Assembly: GCA_964405075.1 (NCBI GenBank) | Contig: CAYOMP010000125.1 | Coordinates: 1 to 8,031 of the forward strand | Reading direction: 5' to 3' | Origin: CAYOMP01 sp964405075 | GTDB lineage: Bacteria > Bacillota > Clostridia > Lachnospirales > Lachnospiraceae | DNA length: 8,031 nucleotides | Shown: positions 1 through 6,154 of the stretch, piece after piece | How the letters are laid out: every line of letters starts with the position of its first letter | Numbering within the stretch: the stretch's first letter is position 1 | Position numbers and translations under genes: made by a program | Notes under the pieces: model-generated | What the model was told of the DNA's origin: nothing | The model's database searches: none | The model's input: the letters and a program-made list of their open reading frames with translations, nothing else

Positions 1-5
1 CAAAA

Positions 6-55
6 TGCGACGCAAAAGCGGCGCAAGAATGTGCCAAGGCACATTCTTTGTTCTT
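6..55 (+). terminator. Double hairpin with T-rich tail; terminator of an unseen upstream gene, or an intergenic repeat
   Basis: Two hairpins abut here. The first has arms at 6-13 and 18-25 (TGCGACGC and GCGGCGCA), an AAAA loop and one A/G mismatch. The second is an 11-bp perfect inverted repeat, AAGAATGTGCC at 25-35 and GGCACATTCTT at 38-48, followed by TTTGTTCTT ending at 55. Hairpin plus T-rich tail fits a rho-independent terminator for a gene left of the window. The tail is interrupted and the patch is far richer in G+C than its surroundings, so a dispersed intergenic repeat is a real alternative. One forward frame is open across the whole patch up to TAA at 59-61, but I do not treat it as a gene. 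Confidence 0.5.
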
Positions 56-83
56 ATGTAATTTGATAAAAAATCCCAAAAAA

Positions 84-120
84 CCGCTATTTTTAGTTAA
101 TTATTTAACACTAAAAGTGG
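84..120 (+). promoter_or_regulatory. Imperfect hairpin / inverted repeat upstream of fbp
   Basis: The arms CCGC (84-87), TTTTAGT (91-97) and TAA (98-100) can pair with TTA (105-107), ACTAAAA (110-116) and GTGG (117-120). The loop is TTAT, with small bulges at 88-90 and 108-109. The core GTTAA-TTAT-TTAAC (96-109) is also a perfect short inverted repeat of the kind a dimeric repressor binds. No T-run follows, so it is not a standard terminator. It ends 69 bases before the fbp start and could be an operator or a 5' leader structure. The pairing is visible; the function is a guess. Confidence 0.3.
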
Positions 121-189
121 GTTCTATTAGGAAAAAAATTGTGATAAAGTATTAAGTAGGAAAAGAGGAAAAAACGGAGGCAATTAAAA

Positions 190-2148
190 ATGGATGAATT
201 AGAACTGAAATACCTAAAGGGAATTGCAAGACAGTATCCAACGATAGCTTCAGCTTCTACTGAAATTATTAATTTACAGTCGATACTTAATCTTCCAAAG
301 GGGACGGAACATTTTTTGACTGATATACATGGTGCTGACGAACAGTTTTTACATGTGCTTAAGAATGGGTCGGGTTCAGTAATTAGAAAAATAGATGATG
401 CTTTTGGGAACACATTAAGTAGCAGGGATAAAAAGAGTTTGGCAACATTGATTTATTATCCGGAAGAGAAACTTAATATAATAGCTAAGCAGGAAGAAAA
501 CATTGAGGACTGGTATAAGGTAACATTACACAGGCTGATAGAAATAAGCAAGAGAGTGTCATCCAAATATACTCGTTCAAAGGTTAGAAAAGCACTACCA
601 AAGGATTTTGCCTATATTATTGAAGAATTAATAAATGAAAAGGCAGAGGTTTTAGATAAGGAAGCATATTATAATGAAATCATTAATACTATTATTAGAA
701 TAGGCAGAGCTAATGAATTTATTATAGCTTTGGGAAATCTCATTCAGAGATTAGTTGTAGATCATTTACATATTGTAGGGGATATTTTTGATAGAGGACC
801 GGGACCTCATATAATAATGGATAACCTTATGAAATATCATTCTGTGGATATTCAGTGGGGAAACCACGATGTAGTGTGGATGGGGGCAGCATCAGGTAAC
901 CTTGCTTGTATTGCAAATGTTGTAAGAATATCAGCTAAATACGGAAATCTGGATATGTTAGAAGAAGGATATGGAATAAATCTTATTCCTTTGGCTACAT
1001 TTGCAATTGATACCTACAAAGATGATCCATGTGAGTGCTTTGAAGTTACTTATGATGGAAAGGATGATGATATAAAAAATATTGAACTGGATAAGAAAAT
1101 GCACAAGGCAATTACAGTTATTCAATTCAAGTTAGAAGGTCAGTTAATTAAGAAAAGACCAGAATTTAAGATGGAAAAGAGATTGCTGTTAGATAAGATT
1201 AATCATGAGAAAAAAACAATTATAATTGATGGAAAAGAATATAATTTGTTAGATAGTAATTTCCCAACTGTTGATGCAGATAATCCATATGAATTAACTA
1301 AAGAAGAAACTTTAATAATGGAAAGAATAAAAACAGCATTTGTTAATTGTGAAAAGTTACAAAAACATGTTAAGTTTTTATTAGCTAAAGGAAGCTTATA
1401 CAAGGTCTATAACTCCAATTTGCTTTATCATGGATGTGTTCCTTTAAACGAGGATGGAAGCTTTAAAAAGGTTAATATATTTGGAAAAGAATGTAGTGGA
1501 AAGGCTCTTTATGATGAATTGGAAAGTTATGTAAGGAAGGGCTTTTATGCTGTAGATAATGAGGAAGAATTGGATAAAGGTAGAGATATTATGTGGTATA
1601 TCTGGTCAAATGAGAATTCACCGGTATATGGTAAGGAAAAAATGGCTACTTTTGAAAGATACTTCTTGTCTGAAAAAGAACTACAAAGTGAAAAGAAAAA
1701 TTATTATTATTCACTAATAGAAGATGAAAAAGTAGTAAACAGAATTCTTGAAGAATTTGGATTGAATACTGAGGAGAGCCATATAATTAACGGACATATG
1801 CCAGTGGAACTTAAAAAAGGAGAAACTCCTGTTAAGTGTAATGGCAAATTATTAATAATTGACGGAGGTTTTTCAAAAGCTTACCAAAGCAAAACAGGAA
1901 TTGCGGGATATACTCTAATTTACAATTCCTATGGATTGCGTTTAGTATCTCATGAGCCATTTGAATCAGCTGAGGATGCAATTGTAAATGAAAAGGATAT
2001 TCATTCAGATAGTATGGTTGTTGAACAGGTTAAACAACGCAAATTAGTTGGTGATACAGATATTGGTGTGGATATTAAGGAACAGATAAGGGAATTGGAA
2101 TTATTATTAAAAGCCTATAGAAGTGGTCTTATTATAGAAAGATTGTAA
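190..2148 (+). CDS. fbp: Fructose-1,6-bisphosphatase, class III
   Basis: This cytoplasmic gluconeogenic enzyme hydrolyses fructose-1,6-bisphosphate to fructose-6-phosphate and phosphate. The 652-residue protein is close in length to the Bacillus subtilis class III enzyme (671), a family found mainly in Firmicutes and unrelated in fold to classes I and II. It shows metallophosphoesterase motifs in order: DIHG (45-48), GDIFDRG (197-203), GNHD (224-227), a YHG histidine near 414 and NGHMP (534-538). These should bind the two-metal centre. A family-typical DGGFSKAYQ follows (558-566). GGAGG at 176-180, nine bases before ATG, supports the start. The gene appears monocistronic, with the Nudix gene converging downstream. 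No clear terminator follows the stop codon directly; the nearest good one is the hairpin at 2426-2482. No frameshift or missing motif is seen. Confidence 0.97.
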   Translation: MDELELKYLKGIARQYPTIASASTEIINLQSILNLPKGTEHFLTDIHGADEQFLHVLKNGSGSVIRKIDDAFGNTLSSRDKKSLATLIYYPEEKLNIIAKQEENIEDWYKVTLHRLIEISKRVSSKYTRSKVRKALPKDFAYIIEELINEKAEVLDKEAYYNEIINTIIRIGRANEFIIALGNLIQRLVVDHLHIVGDIFDRGPGPHIIMDNLMKYHSVDIQWGNHDVVWMGAASGNLACIANVVRISAKYGNLDMLEEGYGINLIPLATFAIDTYKDDPCECFEVTYDGKDDDIKNIELDKKMHKAITVIQFKLEGQLIKKRPEFKMEKRLLLDKINHEKKTIIIDGKEYNLLDSNFPTVDADNPYELTKEETLIMERIKTAFVNCEKLQKHVKFLLAKGSLYKVYNSNLLYHGCVPLNEDGSFKKVNIFGKECSGKALYDELESYVRKGFYAVDNEEELDKGRDIMWYIWSNENSPVYGKEKMATFERYFLSEKELQSEKKNYYYSLIEDEKVVNRILEEFGLNTEESHIINGHMPVELKKGETPVKCNGKLLIIDGGFSKAYQSKTGIAGYTLIYNSYGLRLVSHEPFESAEDAIVNEKDIHSDSMVVEQVKQRKLVGDTDIGVDIKEQIRELELLLKAYRSGLIIERL

Positions 2149-2340
2149 AGGATAAATGAGGTACGATAGGACGTATATTAGTGTGGTATATGTACAAATA
2201 TCCCATTAAAAGTGTCTATAAACGTGAAAAATAAACTATAATGCAAGAGGATTGAGTAAGTAAAAAACAATAATATGTGCAAAAAGTACATAAAAACAAA
2301 AGAAAAGATAAAAAAAATATGCAAAATTATTAATAAAATA

Positions 2341-2369
2341 TTGACAAATTCTTAATATTGTAGTAATAT
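2341..2369 (+). promoter_or_regulatory. Consensus-like SigA promoter for a candidate small RNA
   Basis: A perfect -35 box TTGACA (2341-2346) is followed, after exactly 17 bases, by TAATAT (2364-2369), which matches the -10 consensus at four of six positions. Transcription would begin near 2376. There is no forward gene downstream before pgcA, more than a kilobase away. AATATT occurs three times around the boxes (2337-2342, 2354-2359, 2365-2370), so a regulator site overlapping the promoter is possible. Confidence 0.5.
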
Positions 2370-2375
2370 TCCATT

Positions 2376-2488
2376 AAAGGCGAATATGAAAAAAGTTTAT
2401 AGATGAAGCTTTAAAAAGGGAGGCAAAACCCGGATAAAGTATCAGTCACATTGAAGGTGTGAAAGGTATTTTATCTGGGTTTGTTTTT
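2376..2488 (+). ncRNA. Candidate small RNA of about 113 nt
   Basis: The predicted transcript runs from about seven bases after the -10 box to the end of the T-run at 2484-2488. About 50 bases of mostly A-rich, apparently unstructured sequence include an exposed GGGAGG (2418-2423). A 57-base hairpin and T-tract follow. I do not recognise an Rfam family in it; in particular, conserved c-di-GMP, SAM, purine, T-box, SRP or 6S elements were not seen. The only forward ORFs inside are six and three codons long. It could be a regulatory RNA, or simply a terminator with a fortuitous promoter. Expression is not shown by sequence. Confidence 0.38.
2426..2488 (+). terminator. Long hairpin with T-tract
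   Basis: Bases 2426-2443 pair with 2465-2482 through 18 continuous base pairs, three of them G-U wobbles. After a 2x2 internal loop (AG/AA), 2446-2452 pairs with 2456-2462 around a GAA loop. TTTTT at 2484-2488 follows. This is a convincing rho-independent terminator shape on the forward strand, ending the candidate small RNA and possibly fbp read-through. The stem is much longer than most intrinsic terminators, so it may have a second role. On the reverse strand the run after the stem is only TTTT then G. Confidence 0.7.
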
Positions 2489-2490
2489 GG

Positions 2491-2520
2491 AAAAATATAA
2501 TCTTCTTTTTTGAAAAGAAG
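2491..2520 (-). terminator. Weak terminator for the Nudix gene
   Basis: CTTCTTTT (2502-2509) and AAAAGAAG (2513-2520) form an 8-bp stem with a three-base loop. Read on the reverse strand it lies about ten bases past the Nudix stop codon and is followed by ATTATATTTTT. Only two pairs are G-C, so termination would be inefficient, and the larger hairpin further on may help. Confidence 0.4.
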
Positions 2521-2530
2521 TGAATGAGAG

Positions 2531-3139
2531 TTACTTTAAAAACGAAAAAGGCTCATCGTCAGAATTTATGAAGTGCATTAGCATATATGCGCACATAATG
2601 GCTACATTTTCTTCTTCAAGTATACGCTTGCATTCTGCCCTGTCTGCTATAATCACTTGAATATCTTCTGAGGCTTCCTGGTGAATATTAGTAGGATTAC
2701 CAGTTAGATATCCATATACTGTTCCGCAAGATTCGTCAGTCATTCCAATAGAAGTAAAATAAGGCTTGTTATAAAAATCAGGAACATCTAATGGATTTAA
2801 CGTAAGACCAGTTTCTTCGTAGATTTCACGTATGGCAGCCTCTTTCATATCTTCATTAGGTTCAACTAACCCTGCTGGGAATTCATATATATAGTCATCA
2901 ATAGAGTAACGAAATTGTTTGACTAAAACGACCTTGTCTTTATTTTCGCCATATACTCCAAATATAGCTACACCATCAGGAGTATTTTTTCTTGTTGTAA
3001 TTTTTAATTCCTCTCTATTTTTTGCTCTTGAAGCAACAAAATATGGACCAACAGAACCATTTCGTTTAACTGCATCTACGCAAAAAAGATTTAAGAACTT
3101 GTTATTAGTCTGCTGTAAAATATTTTTTATTCTATTCAT
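2531..3139 (-). CDS. Nudix hydrolase, ADP-ribose/ADP-sugar pyrophosphatase group
   Basis: The 202-residue cytoplasmic enzyme is predicted to cleave a nucleoside diphosphate linked to another moiety, using Mg or Mn. The Nudix box is complete: G90, E96, R104, E105, E108, E109, G111, L112. The preceding KQFRY (74-78) and YEFPAG (85-90) are typical of ADP-ribose and ADP-sugar pyrophosphatases, as is the later TSIGMTDE (129-136). In classic ADP-ribose pyrophosphatases this last motif reads SPG; here isoleucine replaces proline, so the substrate may differ (GDP-mannose or ADP-glucose are possible). Residues 1-50 form the usual N-terminal dimerisation part. No Shine-Dalgarno sequence precedes this ATG, and no in-frame ATG, GTG or TTG occurs upstream before a stop. 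A small upstream ORF overlaps the start and may drive its translation. Confidence 0.93.
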   Translation of the reverse strand: MNRIKNILQQTNNKFLNLFCVDAVKRNGSVGPYFVASRAKNREELKITTRKNTPDGVAIFGVYGENKDKVVLVKQFRYSIDDYIYEFPAGLVEPNEDMKEAAIREIYEETGLTLNPLDVPDFYNKPYFTSIGMTDESCGTVYGYLTGNPTNIHQEASEDIQVIIADRAECKRILEEENVAIMCAYMLMHFINSDDEPFSFLK

Positions 3140-3167
3140 AATTATTCGATTTGTAATGCAAAAGCAT
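3132..3167 (-). CDS. Possible 11-codon upstream ORF overlapping the Nudix start
   Basis: On the reverse strand an ATG at 3167-3165 opens an ORF encoding MLLHYKSNNYE and ending at TAG (3134-3132). It has a Shine-Dalgarno-like AAAGGA five bases upstream (around 3172-3177), the only such site near the Nudix start. Its stop lies two bases after the Nudix ATG, in a different frame, the geometry expected for translational coupling by re-initiation. The peptide matches nothing I know. It could be chance in A+T-rich DNA. Confidence 0.33.
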   Translation of the reverse strand: MLLHYKSNNYE

Positions 3168-3266
3168 TTTTTCCTTTCTTTTTATATGTAAAAGTTTAGT
3201 AGTAAATATTTTTAATATATTTTAATACAAATGACAGAATATAAAAAGATAAATGTCTTATTTCGC

Positions 3267-3295
3267 TTGTTAAAAATTTAATTAAATGGTAATAT
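3267..3295 (+). promoter_or_regulatory. Candidate distal promoter of pgcA-manA
   Basis: TTGTTA (3267-3272) and TAATAT (3290-3295) are separated by 17 bases, each matching the SigA consensus at four of six positions. The predicted start near 3302 would give a leader of about 120 bases. The spacing is ideal, but the region is so A+T rich that chance matches are common. Confidence 0.3.
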
Positions 3296-3327
3296 ATCAT
3301 AGATAGATTTTCAGTTTCAGTAATTCT

Positions 3328-3356
3328 TTGATGAAAATGTGAATCTTGCATAAAAT
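3328..3356 (+). promoter_or_regulatory. Candidate proximal promoter of pgcA-manA
   Basis: TTGATG (3328-3333) and TAAAAT (3351-3356) lie 17 bases apart. The -10 box matches five of six consensus positions and the -35 four of six. Transcription would start near 3363, giving a leader of about 58 bases. I rank this above the distal candidate. Just upstream is a tandem TTTCAG repeat (3309-3320) of unknown meaning. Confidence 0.4.
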
Positions 3357-3410
3357 ATAAAGACTAATACGAAACAAAGGTATTTTTAGAAAACAATAAA
3401 AATATATTAT

Positions 3411-3415
3411 GGAGG
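3411..3415 (+). promoter_or_regulatory. Ribosome binding site that decides the pgcA start
   Basis: GGAGG sits five bases before ATG at 3421. An in-frame ATG at 3409 overlaps this site and has no Shine-Dalgarno sequence of its own, so the start at 3421 is preferred over the four-codon longer version. Confidence 0.85.
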
Positions 3416-3420
3416 AAATA

Positions 3421-5145
3421 ATGGATTACAGAGCAAATTATCAATTATGGTGTGAAAATGAGTATTTTGATGAGAAAATGCGAAATGAGTTGAAGAGTTT
3501 AACAGATGAAAAGGAAATAGAAGATAGGTTTTACAGAGACTTAGAGTTTGGTACAGGTGGCTTAAGAGGTGTGATTGGTGCCGGAACTAACAGAATGAAC
3601 ATCTATACTGTTAGAAAAGCAACCCAAGGGTTGGCTAATTTTATTATTAAGGAGAATGGTCAGGATAAAGGTGTAGCAATAGCATTTGACTCAAGAAGAA
3701 TGTCTCCTGAATTTGCTAATGAAGCAGCGGCTTGTTTGGCAGCTAATGGAATTAAGGTATATATATATGATTCTTTGAGACCAACACCACAATTATCATT
3801 TACGGTTAGAGAATTAGGTTGTATTGCCGGTATAGTAATTACAGCAAGTCACAATCCACCTGAATATAATGGTTATAAGGTATATTGGGAAGATGGTGCA
3901 CAGATTACAGCTCCAAAAGATGAGCAGATTATTACAGAAGTTAATAACGTAACTGACTATGCAACTGTTAAGACTATGGATATTGAAGAAGCTAAAAAGG
4001 CTGGTCTTTACAATATAGTGTCTTCTGAAATTGATGACAGATATATGGAAGAGTTAAAGAAATTAGTAATTAATCCACAGTGTATCAAAGATATTCAGAA
4101 AGATTTAAAGATTGTTTATACTCCATTACATGGAACAGGAAATTTACCAGTTAGAAGAATTTTGAAAGAAATAGGATTTGAAAATGTATATGTGGTAGAG
4201 GAACAGGAAAAGCCAGACGGCAATTTCCCTACAGTAAGTTATCCAAATCCGGAAGATCCTGCTGTGTTTGATTTAGCTATCAAATTAGCCAAGGAAAAGA
4301 ATGCAGATATTATTCTTGCCACAGACCCGGATGCAGATCGATTAGGTGTGTATTCAAAGGATAGCAAAACGGGAGAATATCGTTCATTTACCGGAAATAT
4401 GTCAGGTATTCTTATTTGTGAATACATTTTATCTCAGAAAAAAGCAAATGGAACATTGGCTGACAATGGAGCGATTGTAGAAACTATCGTTACTACTAAT
4501 ATGGCAAAATTAGTTGCAAAAGAATACAATGTTAAACTTATTGAAACTTTAACAGGATTTAAATATATTGGTGAACAGATTAAATTCTTCGAAGAACAGA
4601 ATACATACAACTATGAATTTGGTTTTGAAGAAAGCTATGGTTGTTTAGTTGGAACACATGCCAGAGATAAAGATGCTGTTGTTGCAGTTATGAGCTTATG
4701 TGAAGCGGCAGCTTATTATAAATCTAAGAATTTGAGTCTTTGGGATCAGATGATTAATATTTTTGAAAAATATGGTTATTTCAGAGAAACATTAGCAACT
4801 AAGACTTTAAAGGGTCTGGAAGGTGCTACGCAGATTAAAAAGATGCTTGAAAAAATGAGAAATAATCCTATTAAAGAAATTTCAGGATATAAAGTAATTA
4901 CAATAAATGACTATGATAAAGATGCTAGTCTTGATGTTGCAACAGGAAAAATAAGCAGTACAGGTCTTCCTAAATCTAATGTATTATATTATGAATTGGA
5001 AGAAGATGCATGGTTCTGTGTAAGACCATCAGGAACAGAGCCAAAGATTAAATTCTATTTTGGCGTTAAAGGTGTGTCTTTTGAAGATGCTGAAAATAAA
5101 TTAGAGAAATTAAAAGAAGATGTACTTAATTTATTTGAGGATTAA
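3421..5145 (+). CDS. pgcA: Phosphoglucomutase / phosphosugar mutase, PgcA type
   Basis: This cytoplasmic alpha-D-phosphohexomutase interconverts glucose-6-phosphate and glucose-1-phosphate through a phosphoserine, and some relatives also accept mannose phosphates. From the chosen start it is 574 residues, close to B. subtilis PgcA (581). All four family signatures are present: the active-site serine in TASHNPPEYNGYK (Ser 143), the metal loop DPDADR (302-307), the sugar-binding GFEESYG (401-407) and the phosphate loop RPSGTEPKIKF (535-545). The N-terminal LEFGTGGLRG and GAGTNRMN are typical of this subfamily. It is the first gene of an operon with manA, three bases between them. Its product feeds UDP-glucose or glycogen synthesis. 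The manA neighbour suggests it may also serve as phosphomannomutase, an inference from context only. Confidence 0.95.
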   Translation: MDYRANYQLWCENEYFDEKMRNELKSLTDEKEIEDRFYRDLEFGTGGLRGVIGAGTNRMNIYTVRKATQGLANFIIKENGQDKGVAIAFDSRRMSPEFANEAAACLAANGIKVYIYDSLRPTPQLSFTVRELGCIAGIVITASHNPPEYNGYKVYWEDGAQITAPKDEQIITEVNNVTDYATVKTMDIEEAKKAGLYNIVSSEIDDRYMEELKKLVINPQCIKDIQKDLKIVYTPLHGTGNLPVRRILKEIGFENVYVVEEQEKPDGNFPTVSYPNPEDPAVFDLAIKLAKEKNADIILATDPDADRLGVYSKDSKTGEYRSFTGNMSGILICEYILSQKKANGTLADNGAIVETIVTTNMAKLVAKEYNVKLIETLTGFKYIGEQIKFFEEQNTYNYEFGFEESYGCLVGTHARDKDAVVAVMSLCEAAAYYKSKNLSLWDQMINIFEKYGYFRETLATKTLKGLEGATQIKKMLEKMRNNPIKEISGYKVITINDYDKDASLDVATGKISSTGLPKSNVLYYELEEDAWFCVRPSGTEPKIKFYFGVKGVSFEDAENKLEKLKEDVLNLFED

Positions 5146-5148
5146 ATA

Positions 5149-6060
5149 ATGGAAAAAGAATTGATTTTTTTAGAGCCGGTCTTGAAAGAAACGATTTGGG
5201 GCGGGGATAGAATAAAAAAAGATTTTGGCATACAAAAGGCTACTGATAGTACAGGTGAGAGCTGGTGCATTAGTGCTCACGAAAATGGCGACTGTATAGT
5301 TAAGAATGGAATATATAAAGGAAAAACATTATCGTATTTGTGGAAAAATCACAAAGAATTGTTTGGTAATGTGGATGGAGATAAGTTTCCACTATTGATT
5401 AAGATTATTGATGCAAAGGATGATTTAAGCATTCAGGTCCATCCGGACGATGAATATGCCAATAGAAACGAAAATGGTTCGTTAGGAAAAAAAGAATGTT
5501 GGTATATTTTGGACTGTTATGAGAGTGCCACAATTGTTATTGGTCATAATGCAAAAACAAAGGATGAATTAATTAGTATGATTAATAACAAACAGTGGAG
5601 TGAATTTATCAGAGAGATTCCTGTTAAGAAGGGGGATTTCTTTCAAATTAATCCTGGAACAGTTCATGCGATTAAGGGTGGAACCCTTATACTGGAAACT
5701 CAGCAAAATAGTGATATAACATATCGTGTATATGACTATGACAGAATGTGTAATGGCCAGTTGAGGGAATTGCATTTAGATAAAAGTATTGATGTTATTC
5801 AGGTTCCTTTTGAAGAAAAGCATATTGAATGCCAAAATGAGGAAATGTTTATTAGTTGTGATAAATACACTGTGTTTAAGATAGATATAAGTAGTGAAAG
5901 AATATTAGAAACATCCAATGTATTTAAATGCGTGACAGTTGTTGAAGGTGAAGGGATGGTAAATGAGATACCTGTTAGAAAAGGAGAAAGTTTTATCATT
6001 CCAGCTAATTATAATATATGTCTAAAGGGAAATATGCAATTAATTGTGTCAGAACCGTAA
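5149..6060 (+). CDS. manA: Mannose-6-phosphate isomerase, class I, short Firmicutes form
   Basis: This zinc-dependent cupin enzyme of the cytoplasm interconverts mannose-6-phosphate and fructose-6-phosphate. The 303-residue length fits the short Firmicutes form (B. subtilis ManA is 315) rather than the longer enterobacterial one. Zinc ligands are visible: Gln 96 and His 98 in SIQVHPDDEYA, Glu 116 in KKECWYI, and His 173 in NPGTVHAIKGG. The expected catalytic arginine is Arg 193 in TYRVYDYDR. The start KELIFLEPVLKETIWGG is family-typical. GAGG at 5137-5140, within the last codons of pgcA and eight bases before ATG, serves as ribosome binding site, so the two genes are tightly linked and probably translationally coupled. 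The operon ends at the terminator at 6095-6130. The enzyme permits mannose catabolism, or GDP-mannose synthesis if the mutase accepts mannose-6-phosphate. Confidence 0.94.
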   Translation: MEKELIFLEPVLKETIWGGDRIKKDFGIQKATDSTGESWCISAHENGDCIVKNGIYKGKTLSYLWKNHKELFGNVDGDKFPLLIKIIDAKDDLSIQVHPDDEYANRNENGSLGKKECWYILDCYESATIVIGHNAKTKDELISMINNKQWSEFIREIPVKKGDFFQINPGTVHAIKGGTLILETQQNSDITYRVYDYDRMCNGQLRELHLDKSIDVIQVPFEEKHIECQNEEMFISCDKYTVFKIDISSERILETSNVFKCVTVVEGEGMVNEIPVRKGESFIIPANYNICLKGNMQLIVSEP

Positions 6061-6094
6061 AAATGATTTAGCTTGTAGAGATGATTATATTATT

Positions 6095-6130
6095 AAAAAA
6101 CCTGAGTAAAATTTTATTACTCAGGTTTTT
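6095..6130. terminator. Bidirectional rho-independent terminator
   Basis: CCTGAGTAA (6101-6109) and TTACTCAGG (6117-6125) form a perfect 9-bp stem around a seven-base loop. The stem is flanked by AAAAAA (6095-6100) on the left and TTTTT (6126-6130) on the right, giving a U-tract on either strand. It ends the pgcA-manA transcript from the left and the chemoreceptor transcript from the right. Confidence 0.92.
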
Positions 6131-6154
6131 GCTTTGAATATAGACTAAAGAATA

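Larger units (their letters stand above)
2149..2530. other. Intergenic region (382 bases) between convergent fbp and the Nudix gene
   Basis: No protein gene is supported here. The left part (2149-2335) is A+T rich with only weak hairpins, for example 2274-2292 with an AAAAA loop, and an isolated TATAAT at 2237-2242 that lacks a convincing -35 box. The right part contains a strong forward promoter-like sequence, a possible small RNA ending in a long hairpin, and a weak hairpin serving the reverse-strand Nudix gene. The length is unusual for a gap between convergent genes, which normally hold only terminators. Confidence 0.7.

Noticed and set aside
2..61. Forward frame open from the window edge to TAA at 59-61
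   Set aside because: It runs entirely through two perfect or near-perfect hairpins, so the frame is better explained by the repeat or terminator than by coding.
63..93. TTGATA (63-68) and TATTTT (88-93) as an fbp promoter
   Set aside because: The 19-base spacer is too long and the -10 box is poor; no other pair before fbp was better, so I leave its promoter unassigned.
2237..2242. Perfect TATAAT in the fbp-Nudix gap
   Set aside because: No acceptable -35 box at 16-18 bases upstream; expected by chance in DNA this rich in A and T.
2386..2406. Six-codon ORF MKKVYR inside the candidate small RNA, with AAAGG shortly upstream
   Set aside because: Too short to support as a gene and not followed by a coding region it could regulate; noted only as a possible leader peptide.
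2919..3191. 90-codon forward ORF antisense to the Nudix gene
   Set aside because: It lies mostly opposite a clear Nudix coding frame and resembles no protein; a shadow of the real gene.
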